From DATJOJ01 sp035507035 (GTDB lineage Bacteria; Acidobacteriota; Terriglobia; Terriglobales; Acidobacteriaceae), in NCBI GenBank assembly GCA_035507035.1, contig DATJOJ010000007.1, forward strand, positions 62,001 to 126,000: DNA of 64,000 nt, given 5' to 3'. Position numbers and translations under genes: made by a program. Below, in pieces: positions 51,975 through 60,505 of this stretch (its first letter is position 1; every line of letters starts with the position of its first letter). Below the pieces are notes generated by a model. That model was not told the origin of the DNA. It was given only the letters and a program-made list of their open reading frames with translations, and did no database searches.

Positions 51975-53288
51975 TCATCGGCACGCCGGGCCGTCCACGG
52001 TAAAGCTCATGTTCCGAAAATCGAATGTGTAGCTGGAAAACCGGCGGAAGGCCTTCTGTCCCAGATTTCCATAGAAATAGTCGTCTGAAACGCCACGCGG
52101 TTTCAGTAAGACCGCCACATCGTTCAAGCCCACGCAGGCACCGCCCAAACTCAAATCGAGGTGACGCAAATAATAGGCCGGCAGGGTGCGCGTGCCCCCG
52201 GCACCGGTCAGAATGAGTTCATCGACAAGTTGGGAGTCGAATTGGTGAAGATGGTCGTTGTAATAGTGGTAGGACAAGAAAAAGCCCCCGGCGCCGGTAT
52301 CAATCGTGAACAGCTCCTGCCTTCCATCAATACCACCGGCGACAATCGGTGTAAGCCGTTGCAAAAATAGGTTCCCGTTCAAGCGCTTACCTTGCGTCGG
52401 CGGCAACTCAACTCCGAATCGTTGGTCGGCAAAAAATGTGATCTTTCCCAACGCCGAGAGCACAGGAAATCCCAGGCTGCCCGGCAGTGAATATTGAAAG
52501 GGCTTCACGAACAAATCCTTGTCGTCAACCACGATTACCGCCACATTACGAAATATGGCTTTCCCAATTTGCAGCTCGGGGATCACCGACGCATGCACCG
52601 GCACGGGATTCCCGGTGATGCCCTCGATCATGGCTTCTCCCGTCGAAAGCTTCAATCCCAGCTGTTGGGCCATACTTCGACTGATCGCAGAAAGGTTGGC
52701 GCCAGTGTCCAAAATCATGGAAATTGTTTGTCCTGCAATGGTCACGGAGGTTTGCAGGAGACCCATGCGATTTCGGTCGGTTTTTATCGTAAACGGCCCA
52801 TCCACTACGGATGTTTGCGGCGGTGCGCCGCGCAGCAGATTCCATCGCTGGGCCTCTTGCTTCGCCTTCCCAAAGTCTTCCGCACTCATATAGGGCTGGA
52901 AATTCTGCACCAATTCCGTGTAAGCATCCGCAGCGGCCGAGTACTGAAAGGTCTTTTCATAATCATCTGCCAGCACGCTTAAGGCGATTACTGCCCTTTC
53001 CTTGTTGGCCACTGCCAGGGCCGGGAGCAGAGGTTGCACCAACTTGATCGACTCCGATGCTCGGTTCCGGCGATTCGCCATTACCCCTTCAAAAAGAGCT
53101 CGATCCGTCGGAGAAAGTTCCGGCGATGCTGCTACTAATGCTTCTTCTAAGTCCAGATACCTTCTCTCTTTCAGCAATAGATCGAGATCGGAGGGTGTGG
53201 GGTGTGTGCCGCTGCTAACGCTCAGCCATCGCCACCCTGGCAGGAGTATGGCAGCGAGCAAACAAAGCGTTACTGGAAGAATCTTCAT
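51975..53288 (-). CDS. Retropepsin-like aspartic protease, secreted
   Basis: 437 residues. A signal peptide (MKILPVTLCLLAAILLPGW) is followed by a helical, TPR-like region (about 35-150) and two aspartyl-protease half-domains. The active motifs are ILDTGANLS with Asp194 and TIDTGAGGF with Asp330, so both catalytic aspartates are in a single chain, as in pepsin-like architecture built from retropepsin-type units. Related acidobacterial proteins are annotated as retropepsin-like proteases. The start was moved to 53288, where the signal peptide begins. Substrate unknown. Confidence 0.85.
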   Translation of the reverse strand: MKILPVTLCLLAAILLPGWRWLSVSSGTHPTPSDLDLLLKERRYLDLEEALVAASPELSPTDRALFEGVMANRRNRASESIKLVQPLLPALAVANKERAVIALSVLADDYEKTFQYSAAADAYTELVQNFQPYMSAEDFGKAKQEAQRWNLLRGAPPQTSVVDGPFTIKTDRNRMGLLQTSVTIAGQTISMILDTGANLSAISRSMAQQLGLKLSTGEAMIEGITGNPVPVHASVIPELQIGKAIFRNVAVIVVDDKDLFVKPFQYSLPGSLGFPVLSALGKITFFADQRFGVELPPTQGKRLNGNLFLQRLTPIVAGGIDGRQELFTIDTGAGGFFLSYHYYNDHLHQFDSQLVDELILTGAGGTRTLPAYYLRHLDLSLGGACVGLNDVAVLLKPRGVSDDYFYGNLGQKAFRRFSSYTFDFRNMSFTVDGPACR

Positions 53289-53508
53289 CGTGGGAGAGAA
53301 ACCCAACCAAGGCTGCCTTCAGACACAAGCCTTTCGCACCGACCTCCCCTCGTCATCGTAGCTCAAATCGAACTGCGCGTAGATCAGCAAGCTTCCGTCT
53401 CAACAACAATGCTGTGGCCGACACTTGGATGCTTAGCATGATCCCATCTCGCCCTCCCAAATAACTCTGTGCGGAAAGTTGACGCTGGCATCGTCCGGAA
53501 AGCGGCCA

Positions 53509-53949
53509 TCATCCCGCCTTCCTCCAGTTCATTATTTGGTCCTCTTCTTCCGGGTAAGATCCACGTCCTTTGTTTCGCTCGAGGTCCTCCTGGCAGTGCA
53601 GACAATACTGCGTCCAGGGGAGAGCATCTAACCTGCGAGGATTGATCTCGTCCCCGCAACCGACGCAAAGTCCGAACGTGCCATTTTCAATTCGCAACAC
53701 TGCTGCGTCGATCATGCGCAGTAGGCGCCGTCGATCGCTGCTGCGCTGGAACAGCGATTCTTTCGAAATACTATTAATGCTTTGATCGGCGCTGTCTTGC
53801 GGTTCCTCTGAATCCACCGTGAGCCTCTCACTTTCCAGTCGGCTCAGAGCTTTTAGGACATCATCGCGATGCGCCTCAAGGATGCGCCGGAAGCGTCGAA
53901 TCTCTGGCTTCTCACGTAGTTTCTGTAGCTGGTTGGCAGACCCTCTCAT
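53509..53949 (-). CDS. TraR/DksA-type zinc-finger protein
   Basis: 146 residues. A coiled-coil-like N-terminal half (about 15-85) is followed by a four-cysteine zinc finger C95-VGC98 ... C116-LHC119. The motif GTFGLCVGCGDEI and the preceding RIENG match the DksA/TraR family, members of which bind RNA polymerase in the secondary channel. Acidic residues that act at the coiled-coil tip of DksA are not obvious, so a classical DksA effect is uncertain. The gene overlaps the stop of the upstream receiver gene by 4 bp. Confidence 0.88.
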   Translation of the reverse strand: MRGSANQLQKLREKPEIRRFRRILEAHRDDVLKALSRLESERLTVDSEEPQDSADQSINSISKESLFQRSSDRRRLLRMIDAAVLRIENGTFGLCVGCGDEINPRRLDALPWTQYCLHCQEDLERNKGRGSYPEEEDQIMNWRKAG

Positions 53950-54290
53950 ATATCCAGGTCCCCCAGTCCGTTTCCCGCTTGATCAGCATTACGCAAAAAC
54001 GCATCGAAAAACCGCAGCATGAAGGGCGTCTGTCGCGTGACTCCGGAAAACAACAGAACCGGCACGTCAGGCCGCAAGGTTTTAAGTTGACTTCGTATCG
54101 TCGAACTGGCTGCATCCGGCAGGTTGTCTTCCAAGAGGACGCCATCCACTGTCTGTCGACTAAGTACGTCGATCGCTTGCTTTCCGCTGGAGGCGGGCAT
54201 CACCTCGTACCCGATCCCTTCCAGCATGCAAGTAAGTTTGGCCATGGATTCCGGTTCATCCTCAACGCAGAGAATCTTCATTCCACTCAT
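53946..54290 (-). CDS. Degenerate response-regulator receiver domain protein
   Basis: 114 residues, a stand-alone receiver fold. The acidic pair is E10-D11 in ILCVEDEPESM. The strand carrying the phosphoacceptor reads VLLEDNLPD, so the aspartate position is Glu54. The conserved Ser/Thr is present (LLFSG, S82), but the conserved Lys-Pro is missing (FLRNAD). Such receivers are often not phosphorylated and can be constitutively active or act as adaptors. A GGAGG lies four bases before the ATG. It overlaps the DksA-type gene (ATGA), so the two proteins may work together. Confidence 0.78.
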   Translation of the reverse strand: MSGMKILCVEDEPESMAKLTCMLEGIGYEVMPASSGKQAIDVLSRQTVDGVLLEDNLPDAASSTIRSQLKTLRPDVPVLLFSGVTRQTPFMLRFFDAFLRNADQAGNGLGDLDI

Positions 54291-54430
54291 CCTTCCTCCG
54301 TAATGAAATCGATCGCCTATTGATCGTTGATTTCGGATATGGGCATCAGACCGATGTAGTCCATGCGGTCGAAGCGCGTGAGCACTCACGCCTCAAACTT
54401 GCGAGACGGATCAGTTAGCGCCCAAAGGGA

Positions 54431-54766
54431 TTAGCTAAGCGGAGGGGGACGATTGTAATGAAAACCGGTAGCCTGGAGCGTGGAATATAGCTTGTACCGG
54501 GGCGAAACACGCAAAGTTTCCTTCAGCGGCGGAAGCGACAGGAAGCAGACCGAAGGAGCAGTCCATCGCGGACCATGATAGTCAAACCGCGGCCGCTCAT
54601 CGTGATGAGCAAGCAGCTTGACCGTCGATTGGGACGATGCCGAATGGGGAAAATCAGGGAAGCGATCACGCGCCACCAAAACCGAAGACAACGTAGCAAG
54701 TGCCAGCACAAGCCGAATACCAGTCCGCTTGTGGCACCCGATTCCGAGTAGCCGATTAAGCGACAT
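54431..54766 (-). CDS. Small secreted hypothetical protein
   Basis: 111 residues. A hydrophobic segment (RLVLALATLSSVLVA) near residue 18-32 could be a signal peptide. The rest is polar and ends in GFHYNRPPPLS, and ERPRFDYHGPRWTAP in the middle is proline- and aromatic-rich. Small proteins with a similar NRPPP end occur in Terriglobia genomes, as recalled from memory. GTGGAGTGA precedes the ATG. Function unknown. Confidence 0.5.
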   Translation of the reverse strand: MSLNRLLGIGCHKRTGIRLVLALATLSSVLVARDRFPDFPHSASSQSTVKLLAHHDERPRFDYHGPRWTAPSVCFLSLPPLKETLRVSPRYKLYSTLQATGFHYNRPPPLS

Positions 54767-55149
54767 TCACTCCACCCGTTACTAACTAATTCTACAACCA
54801 AATTCCGGGTGACCGGCGCTCCTTTTGTCACGTCTCGTCAAGAGCTAGCTTCGCAAATCGGCACCCGTGCGAGAGCTCGTATCGCGAACCTTGAGCCGGC
54901 TGCAATCCGTTGGGCTTGTTCAAATCGAAGGCAGGCACGCCATAACTTCCGACCTGATGGCCCTGGAAGCAGAGTCGGCAAGCGAGGAATGGCCTCCCTC
55001 CTCGCCCGCCCTGTCATTTTCCACAACATCCCCGTGACACAAAGCACTTCCGCGCCCTGAGACTGTGACAAAGATCACATGCACGCGTGTCCGAAACTCG
55101 TATTGTGATCCCTGTGGCGGCGAACCAATCATAGCCGTCAGGAGGAGTC
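54767..55149. promoter_or_regulatory. Upstream region of the ric gene
   Basis: 383 bp between the divergent small gene and ric. It contains a CRP-like operator, a candidate -10 hexamer and the ribosome binding site of ric (AGGAGG, about seven bases before the ATG). No other gene was seen in this stretch. Confidence 0.6.
55064..55079 (+). promoter_or_regulatory. CRP/FNR-family operator upstream of ric
   Basis: The sequence TGTGACAAAGATCACA has the exact arms of the CRP consensus TGTGA-N6-TCACA. A TATTGT at 55101-55106 could be the -10 box of a promoter starting near 55113. The operator centre (55071.5) would then lie at about -41.5, the usual class II activator position. A CRP or DNR/FNR-like regulator responsive to cAMP, NO or oxygen is expected. 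Confidence 0.7.
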
Positions 55150-55884
55150 ATGAGTATCAGTTCTCATAAGACGGTGCGCGAGTTAGCGGTTGAAATCCCC
55201 AACGCCACCCGCGTTTTTGAAAACTTTGGCATCGATTACTGCTGTGGCGGCAAGCGCCCCCTCGACGAGGCTTGCGCCGGAGCCAACCTGCCTGTCGATG
55301 AGGTGATTAAGGCCCTTTCGGCTGCCGCCAAGCCTTCGGCTTCCCACGAAGGTCACCTGCAATCCGGATCTCTGGCAGAACTGATCAACCACATTGTCAA
55401 AACTCATCATAGATTCACCCGGGAGGAAACTGCCCGCCTCAAAACGCTGCTGGCCAAGGTTTGCTCCGCCCACGGCAAGAACCATCCGGAACTGCTTGCC
55501 ATTCAGGAAACGTTCCTTGCCCTCGATCAGGAACTCGCCCTGCACTTAATGAAAGAAGAAAACGTTCTTTTTCCTTACATCGTGCGCACGGAAGAAGCGC
55601 TCTTTCAGAATGAGCCACCGCTTCCCGGACCGTTTGGCACCGTGCAAAATCCGATTCGCATGATGGTGCAGGAGCACGATGGCGCCGGGGACGCGTTGCG
55701 CGCTATCCGCGAGGCAAGCCGGAATTTTTCACTGCCCCAAGACGCTTGCGTCAGTTATCAGACCCTATACCATGCTCTGGCTGGGTTTGAGGCAGACCTG
55801 CACCAACATATCCACTTGGAGAACAATATCTTGTTCCCTCGCGCCGCGGAAATGGAAGAGAGCGCGTTGACGGCTGCGCGATAG
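55150..55884 (+). CDS. ric: Iron-sulfur cluster repair di-iron protein (Ric/ScdA/YtfE)
   Basis: 244 residues. The N-terminal ScdA_N segment holds IDYCCGGKRPLDEAC, and the rest is a hemerythrin-like four-helix domain. The likely iron ligands are in HHRFTREE, HLMKEENVLFP, MVQEHDGAGD and HQHIHLENNILFP. Ric repairs Fe-S clusters damaged by nitric oxide or oxidative stress. This fits a genome region with a very Fe-S-rich electron-transfer operon, although they are separate operons. It has a strong AGGAGG and lies behind a CRP-like operator. Confidence 0.93.
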   Translation: MSISSHKTVRELAVEIPNATRVFENFGIDYCCGGKRPLDEACAGANLPVDEVIKALSAAAKPSASHEGHLQSGSLAELINHIVKTHHRFTREETARLKTLLAKVCSAHGKNHPELLAIQETFLALDQELALHLMKEENVLFPYIVRTEEALFQNEPPLPGPFGTVQNPIRMMVQEHDGAGDALRAIREASRNFSLPQDACVSYQTLYHALAGFEADLHQHIHLENNILFPRAAEMEESALTAAR

Positions 55885-55951
55885 TTACTTCCGCTTTCGC
55901 GACTCGCTCAGCTACGCTGAGAAATGCTTTACACTAGAGCAGTTTGCTGCG

Positions 55952-56716
55952 ATGAAACTGTCGGTCGTCATGCCGGTCTACAACGAGCGCAGGACGCTGC
56001 GCCAGGTTATCGAGCGCGTTCTTGCAGTGCCGCTCGACATCGAACTGCTTTGCGTGGATGACGGTTCGCGCGATGGCTCCCGCGAAATCCTGGCCGAACT
56101 GCAGAAACAGCATCCCCAACTCCAGATCTTTCTTCAGCCCAAAAACATGGGAAAAGGGGCAGCTCTGCGCCGCGGTATCCAGGAAGCCACCGGCGACTTC
56201 GTTATTATTCAGGATGCCGACTTGGAGTACGATCCCGGCGACTACCCGGCACTGCTCGATCCCTTGATCCAGGGAAAAGCCGACGTGGTTTTCGGCTCAC
56301 GCTTCCTGGGAGCCGCGCCGCATCGCGTGCTTTATTTCTGGCACTCGGTGGGAAACAAAATGTTGACTCTACTCTCCAATTGCCTCAGCAACATCAACCT
56401 GACCGACATGGAAACTTGTTACAAAGTGTTTCGCCGCGAGGTCATTCAAGCCATCCCGCTGGAAGAAGATCGCTTTGGCTTCGAGCCCGAGATCACGATG
56501 AAGGTCGCAAAACGCCGGCTGCGAATTTATGAGGTCGGCATCAGCTACTGGGGCCGCACCTACGAAGAAGGCAAAAAGATTAATTGGAAGGATGGCGTGC
56601 GAGCTTTGTGGTGTCTCCTCAAGTATTCGTTTAAGGATAGCGCCGTGCAAGTCCACCCCGATCCGGCTCGCGTTGCCGATTCAAAAAGCCAGCCCGCTTC
56701 CGATTCTCGACCTTAA
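55952..56716 (+). CDS. GT2 glycosyltransferase (dolichyl-phosphate mannose synthase-like)
   Basis: 254 residues. The start LSVVMPVYNERRTLRQVIER and the donor motifs LLCVDDGSRDGS and VIIQDADLEYDPGDY (the DxD region) are typical of the DPM1/GtrB group of GT2 enzymes. The acceptor loop GSRFLG and DMETCYKVFRREV are also conserved. There are no C-terminal membrane helices. Members attach a sugar from a nucleotide donor to polyprenyl phosphate, which would give the lipid-linked donor used by the GT-C enzymes in this window. That link is an inference. Confidence 0.88.
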   Translation: MKLSVVMPVYNERRTLRQVIERVLAVPLDIELLCVDDGSRDGSREILAELQKQHPQLQIFLQPKNMGKGAALRRGIQEATGDFVIIQDADLEYDPGDYPALLDPLIQGKADVVFGSRFLGAAPHRVLYFWHSVGNKMLTLLSNCLSNINLTDMETCYKVFRREVIQAIPLEEDRFGFEPEITMKVAKRRLRIYEVGISYWGRTYEEGKKINWKDGVRALWCLLKYSFKDSAVQVHPDPARVADSKSQPASDSRP

Positions 56717-57073
56717 TCTTGGTTGTCTCGACCCGAAATTCGGGGCACTTTTACCGCAAACATTTGCATATTGTCTATGAGTTGAATAGGCTTTCTGGAC
56801 ATAGACAATTAAGCGATTTATTCTAAATAAGTTGCACCCTGCCAAAGGCGCCCCAACGGAACCTGAATTGCAGCGTCTACGGCTTGGATGGCTCTGCCCT
56901 AACTACAATTGTTCCAGCGCTCTCTGGCGTAGTACTCTGGCAGCGCAACGTACGGGGTAACCGCACTTCGGCAGTCCGCATTACCCAGCTTCATTTTTTC
57001 TGTACTCGGTTGAGAGCCAGACAAAAGCTAGTAAGTTGATAGACATATTCATGAAAGTGGGAGGTTCACGCAT
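56717..57073. other. Intergenic region upstream of the sulfate-activation genes
   Basis: 357 bp. It holds a perfect 10-bp inverted repeat, ATTGTCTATG at 56770-56779 and CATAGACAAT at 56800-56809, separated by 20 bases. It could be an operator or a stem-loop for regulation of the downstream sat gene. No gene was seen in the stretch. The GGGAGG ribosome binding site of sat lies near its end. Confidence 0.55.
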
Positions 57074-58822
57074 TTGAACGTTGCGACCAGTCATCTTATT
57101 GCGCCGCATGGCGGCGAATTGATCGATCTCATGGCAGTTCCAGACCGTGCGGCCGAACTAAAGGCGCACTCGCGCGAGTGGCCATCCTGGGATTTAACTG
57201 CCCGCCAGATTTGCGATCTGGAGCTGCTTCTGAGCGGCGGCTTTTCTCCTCTGAAAGGCTTCATGACGAAGGCAGACTACGAGGGCAGCGTCTGCAATAA
57301 GATGCGGCTCACTTCCGGCGTCCTCTGGCCCATGCCTATAACGCTCGACGTGAAAGAGGAATTTGCAAAAACCTTGACGCCCGGTTCCAGCAAAATTGCC
57401 TTGCGCGATCCCGAGGGCGTCATGCTGGCCGTTCTGCACGTCGAAGATGTCTGGCAGCCCGATCGCAAAGCCGAAGCCGAACATGTTTTCAAAACCACCA
57501 GCCCGGTTCATCCCGGTGTCGATTATCTGCTGAACAAAGCAAACCCCTGGTACGTCGGTGGGCGACTCGAAGGCACGCAGACGCCTTCGCACTACGATTT
57601 CCGCTCGTTGCGTCTTACTCCGGCGGAGCTGCGCGCAGAATTTTCACGCCTTGGTTGGCGGCGCATTGTGGCATTCCAGACTCGCAATCCCATGCATCGC
57701 GCCCACGTCGAGCTGACTTTCCGCGCGGCGAAGCAAGTCGAAGCCAATCTCCTAATCAATCCTTCGGTCGGAATGACGAAACCCGGAGACGTCGACTACT
57801 TCACTCGCGTGCGCTGCTATCAATTGCTTTTGTCGAAGTTCCCTGCCGGCACGGTGAAGCTGTCTTTGCTGCCGCTCGCCATGCGCATGGGCGGGCCGCG
57901 CGAAGCTATCTGGCACGCGTTGATTCGCAAAAATCACGGCGCCACGCATTTCATCGTTGGCCGCGATCACGCCGGCCCCGGCAACGACGCCAATGGCAAG
58001 CCCTTCTACGGCCCTTACGAGGCCCAGGAACTTTTCAAGATGCACGAAAACGATATCGGCGTGACCATGGTTCCCTTCAACATGATGGTCTACCTCGAAG
58101 ATCAGGATCGCTACGTGCCCGACAGTGAAGTTCCTAATGGCTCGCGCGTTCTGAACATCTCCGGCACCGAGTTGCGTCGCCGCCTCAACGATGGCGGTGA
58201 AATTCCCGCCTGGTTCACTTATCCCGAAGTTGTGCAGGAACTGCGGCGCAGCTTCCCGCCACGGCACAAGCAAGGCCTGACAATTTTCTTTACTGGTCTT
58301 TCGGGATCCGGTAAATCCACCATCGCCAACGTGCTGGTAACCAAGTTCCTCGAAATGGGTGGCCGTCCGGTCACGCTGCTCGATGGCGATCTGGTGCGCA
58401 AGCATCTTTCATCCGAACTTGGCTTTTCCAAAGAGCATCGCGACATCAACATTCGCCGCATCGGCTACGTCGCTTCGGAAATTACCAAGAATGGCGGCAT
58501 CGCCATCTGCGCCCCCATCGCTCCGTACGACGCCACCCGCAAGCACGTTCGCGAGCTGGTCGAAGCTGTGGGTGGGTTCATTCTGGTCCATATCGCCACT
58601 CCGGTTGAAACCTGCGAGCAGCGCGATCGCAAAGGCTTATACGCGAAAGCGCGTGCTGGAATCCTCAAAGAATTCACCGGCATCTCTGATCCTTACGAGG
58701 TACCCAAGGATGCGGAAGTGGTGATTAACACTAGTGACTTGTCTCCAGAAGAGGCAGCGCAGGAGATCATTCTGCACCTGGAGCGCGAAGGCTTCATCGG
58801 AGTCAATGGCAATCACGCTTAG
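57074..58822 (+). CDS. sat-cysC: Bifunctional sulfate adenylyltransferase/adenylylsulfate kinase
   Basis: 582 residues from a TTG start. Residues 1 to about 395 are ATP sulfurylase with QTRNPMHRAHVELT (HxxH) and VGRDHAGPGND. Residues about 400-575 are APS kinase with the P-loop GLSGSGKST at about 408, DGDLVRKHL and the mobile lid segment with KGLYAKARAG. The enzyme makes PAPS from sulfate via APS. PAPS may serve either reductive assimilation or sulfonation; no PAPS reductase is in the window. The TTG is supported by the GGGAGG upstream. Gene order sat-cysC, TauE/SafE, cysQ indicates one sulfate-activation operon. Confidence 0.95.
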   Translation: MNVATSHLIAPHGGELIDLMAVPDRAAELKAHSREWPSWDLTARQICDLELLLSGGFSPLKGFMTKADYEGSVCNKMRLTSGVLWPMPITLDVKEEFAKTLTPGSSKIALRDPEGVMLAVLHVEDVWQPDRKAEAEHVFKTTSPVHPGVDYLLNKANPWYVGGRLEGTQTPSHYDFRSLRLTPAELRAEFSRLGWRRIVAFQTRNPMHRAHVELTFRAAKQVEANLLINPSVGMTKPGDVDYFTRVRCYQLLLSKFPAGTVKLSLLPLAMRMGGPREAIWHALIRKNHGATHFIVGRDHAGPGNDANGKPFYGPYEAQELFKMHENDIGVTMVPFNMMVYLEDQDRYVPDSEVPNGSRVLNISGTELRRRLNDGGEIPAWFTYPEVVQELRRSFPPRHKQGLTIFFTGLSGSGKSTIANVLVTKFLEMGGRPVTLLDGDLVRKHLSSELGFSKEHRDINIRRIGYVASEITKNGGIAICAPIAPYDATRKHVRELVEAVGGFILVHIATPVETCEQRDRKGLYAKARAGILKEFTGISDPYEVPKDAEVVINTSDLSPEEAAQEIILHLEREGFIGVNGNHA

Positions 58823-58849
58823 AGCTCGGTTTTTCCGGTAAGTGATTTT

Positions 58850-59614
58850 ATGATTGCGGAAAAAATTTTGGTGGGCTTTGTGGTCGGGACGCTGATTGGC
58901 ATGACCGGCGTCGGCGGCGGAGTCTTGCTGCTGCCCATTCTTATTTTCGTCCTTCGCGTACCGCCCATCATCGCCGTGGGATCGGACGCTCTCTTCAACT
59001 TTGTCACCAAAATTGGCTCCAGCATCGTGCACATCAAGAAAGGCACGGTGAAACGCAGAATCGTGGTCGCCCTGGCTTGTGGCAGCATTCCCGGCTCGAT
59101 CATGGGCGTAGGTCTGCTCGGCCATCTCCGGACGGTTTACGGCGGCGGGGTGAATACCTTCATCACAACCGCCGTCGGAGTTCTGCTGATCTGCGTTCCC
59201 ACGCTCTTGTTGTTCCAGAGCCGGATCGAAGAACACGTCGTCAACCGCCCCCCGACCATGCAGTCGCTGCTGGGCATAACTGCCATTGGCCTGCTGGCGG
59301 GCTTTTTGGTCGGCATGACGTCGGTTGGATCAGGCAGCATCATCATGATGCTTCTGCTTCTCTTGTACAGTTTCTCGCCCAAGGTCATGGTTGGCACCGA
59401 CATTGTTCACGCTGTCCTGCTGACCGGAGTCACCAGCCTTCTCCACTGGCGATTAGGCAACGTTGACCCATACCTCATCGGCTCCCTGCTTATCGGCTCC
59501 ATCCCTGGCGGCATCTTTGGTTCGTACTTAAGTACCCGCATGCCGGTGCCCTGGCTGCGACGCATTCTCTGCACCGTTCTGCTGGCAACGGGCGCGCGGA
59601 TGCTGTGGGCGTGA
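58850..59614 (+). CDS. TauE/SafE-family sulfite/organosulfonate transporter
   Basis: 254 residues with about eight membrane helices. The internal repeat is visible as two related halves, each beginning with a Gly-rich helix start: GFVVGTLIGMTGVGGGVLLL and LLAGFLVGMTSVGSGSIIMM. This family moves sulfite, taurine-derived anions or related organic anions across the inner membrane. Placed between the sat-cysC fusion gene and cysQ, it probably moves a sulfur oxyanion; direction is unknown. It begins 27 bp after the sat-cysC stop. Confidence 0.88.
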   Translation: MIAEKILVGFVVGTLIGMTGVGGGVLLLPILIFVLRVPPIIAVGSDALFNFVTKIGSSIVHIKKGTVKRRIVVALACGSIPGSIMGVGLLGHLRTVYGGGVNTFITTAVGVLLICVPTLLLFQSRIEEHVVNRPPTMQSLLGITAIGLLAGFLVGMTSVGSGSIIMMLLLLLYSFSPKVMVGTDIVHAVLLTGVTSLLHWRLGNVDPYLIGSLLIGSIPGGIFGSYLSTRMPVPWLRRILCTVLLATGARMLWA

Positions 59615-59636
59615 CCCGAAACTTCCAAATAAAATC

Positions 59637-60449
59637 ATGACTTCTCCTTCTCACACCGAAACTCTGCAGCGCATCCAATCTGCGCTCGAAGCCGCCCGAC
59701 AGGTTTTCAGCCGATTCACCGCCGGAGCCATCGACGCCGAATATAAAATCGGTCACGACCCTGTCACCGAAGCTGACCGTGCAGTCGACGCTGCCCTACG
59801 CAAAGAGCTTTTGCGCGACGGCGAAGGCTGGCTCTCCGAAGAAAGCGTGGACGATTTCACCCGCCTCGACAAGAGCCGTGTGTGGGTGGTCGATCCCCTG
59901 GATGGTACACGTGAATTTGTCGCCGGCATACCTGAGTTCTGTGTCTCCGTTGCCATGGTCGAAGACGGCCAGCCGGTGGTCGGGGGAATTTGCAATCCGG
60001 CGACCGACGAGATTTTTCTTGGGGCAGTGGGCTCCGGAGTCACCCGCAATGGCAAGCCAGTTCAGGCCAGCAATCGTAGCAAACTGGATGGCGCTCTGGT
60101 TCTGGCCAGCCGCAGCGAAGTGAAACGCGGAGAATGGAAGAAGTTCGAGGGCAGTAATCTCAAAATTCGCCCGATGGGATCGGTGGCCTACAAGCTCGCG
60201 CTGGTTTCAGCAGGACTCGCCGACGTAACCTTCACGCTCGTACCCAAAAATGAATGGGACGTCGCCGCTGGAGTCGCCTTGGTCCTGAGCGCAGGAGGCT
60301 TCGTCTGCACCCTCGACGGGACTTCGTTACGCTGCAACAATCGCGACCCCTTGCTCAAGGGCCTCATCGCCTCCGGGCCATTGATGGCGGATGAACTGGT
60401 AGCGCGTCTCGGCCTACATCCAACGGCTTCGCACACGATCAAAGGCTAA
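59637..60449 (+). CDS. cysQ: 3'(2'),5'-bisphosphate nucleotidase CysQ (inositol monophosphatase family)
   Basis: 270 residues, FIG/IMPase fold. The metal-binding signature WVVDPLDGTREF is present with SEESVDDF upstream and NEWDVAAGVALV near the C-terminus. Enzymes of this family hydrolyse PAP, the by-product of PAPS use, or inositol phosphates. The neighbourhood of a PAPS-forming enzyme supports the PAP role. It is on the same strand as the transporter gene with a 22-bp gap. A REP-like palindrome follows the stop. Confidence 0.88.
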   Translation: MTSPSHTETLQRIQSALEAARQVFSRFTAGAIDAEYKIGHDPVTEADRAVDAALRKELLRDGEGWLSEESVDDFTRLDKSRVWVVDPLDGTREFVAGIPEFCVSVAMVEDGQPVVGGICNPATDEIFLGAVGSGVTRNGKPVQASNRSKLDGALVLASRSEVKRGEWKKFEGSNLKIRPMGSVAYKLALVSAGLADVTFTLVPKNEWDVAAGVALVLSAGGFVCTLDGTSLRCNNRDPLLKGLIASGPLMADELVARLGLHPTASHTIKG

Positions 60450-60457
60450 ATAAACTT

Positions 60458-60501
60458 TGTCATCCTGAGGGCCTTCAGGCCCGAAGGACCTATGCATTTC
60501 G
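60458..60501. repeat. REP-like palindrome between convergent genes
   Basis: The sequence TTGTCATCCTGAGGGCC shares its first 14 bases with the terminal repeats of the 30888-31017 element. An almost perfect hairpin lies at 60463-60488: arms TCCT-GA-GGGCC and GGCCC-GA-AGGA around a TTCA loop, and the following GACCTATGCATTTCGG is also shared. Placed between the convergent cysQ and oxidoreductase genes, it may end transcription. Confidence 0.7.
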
Positions 60502-60505
60502 GATG

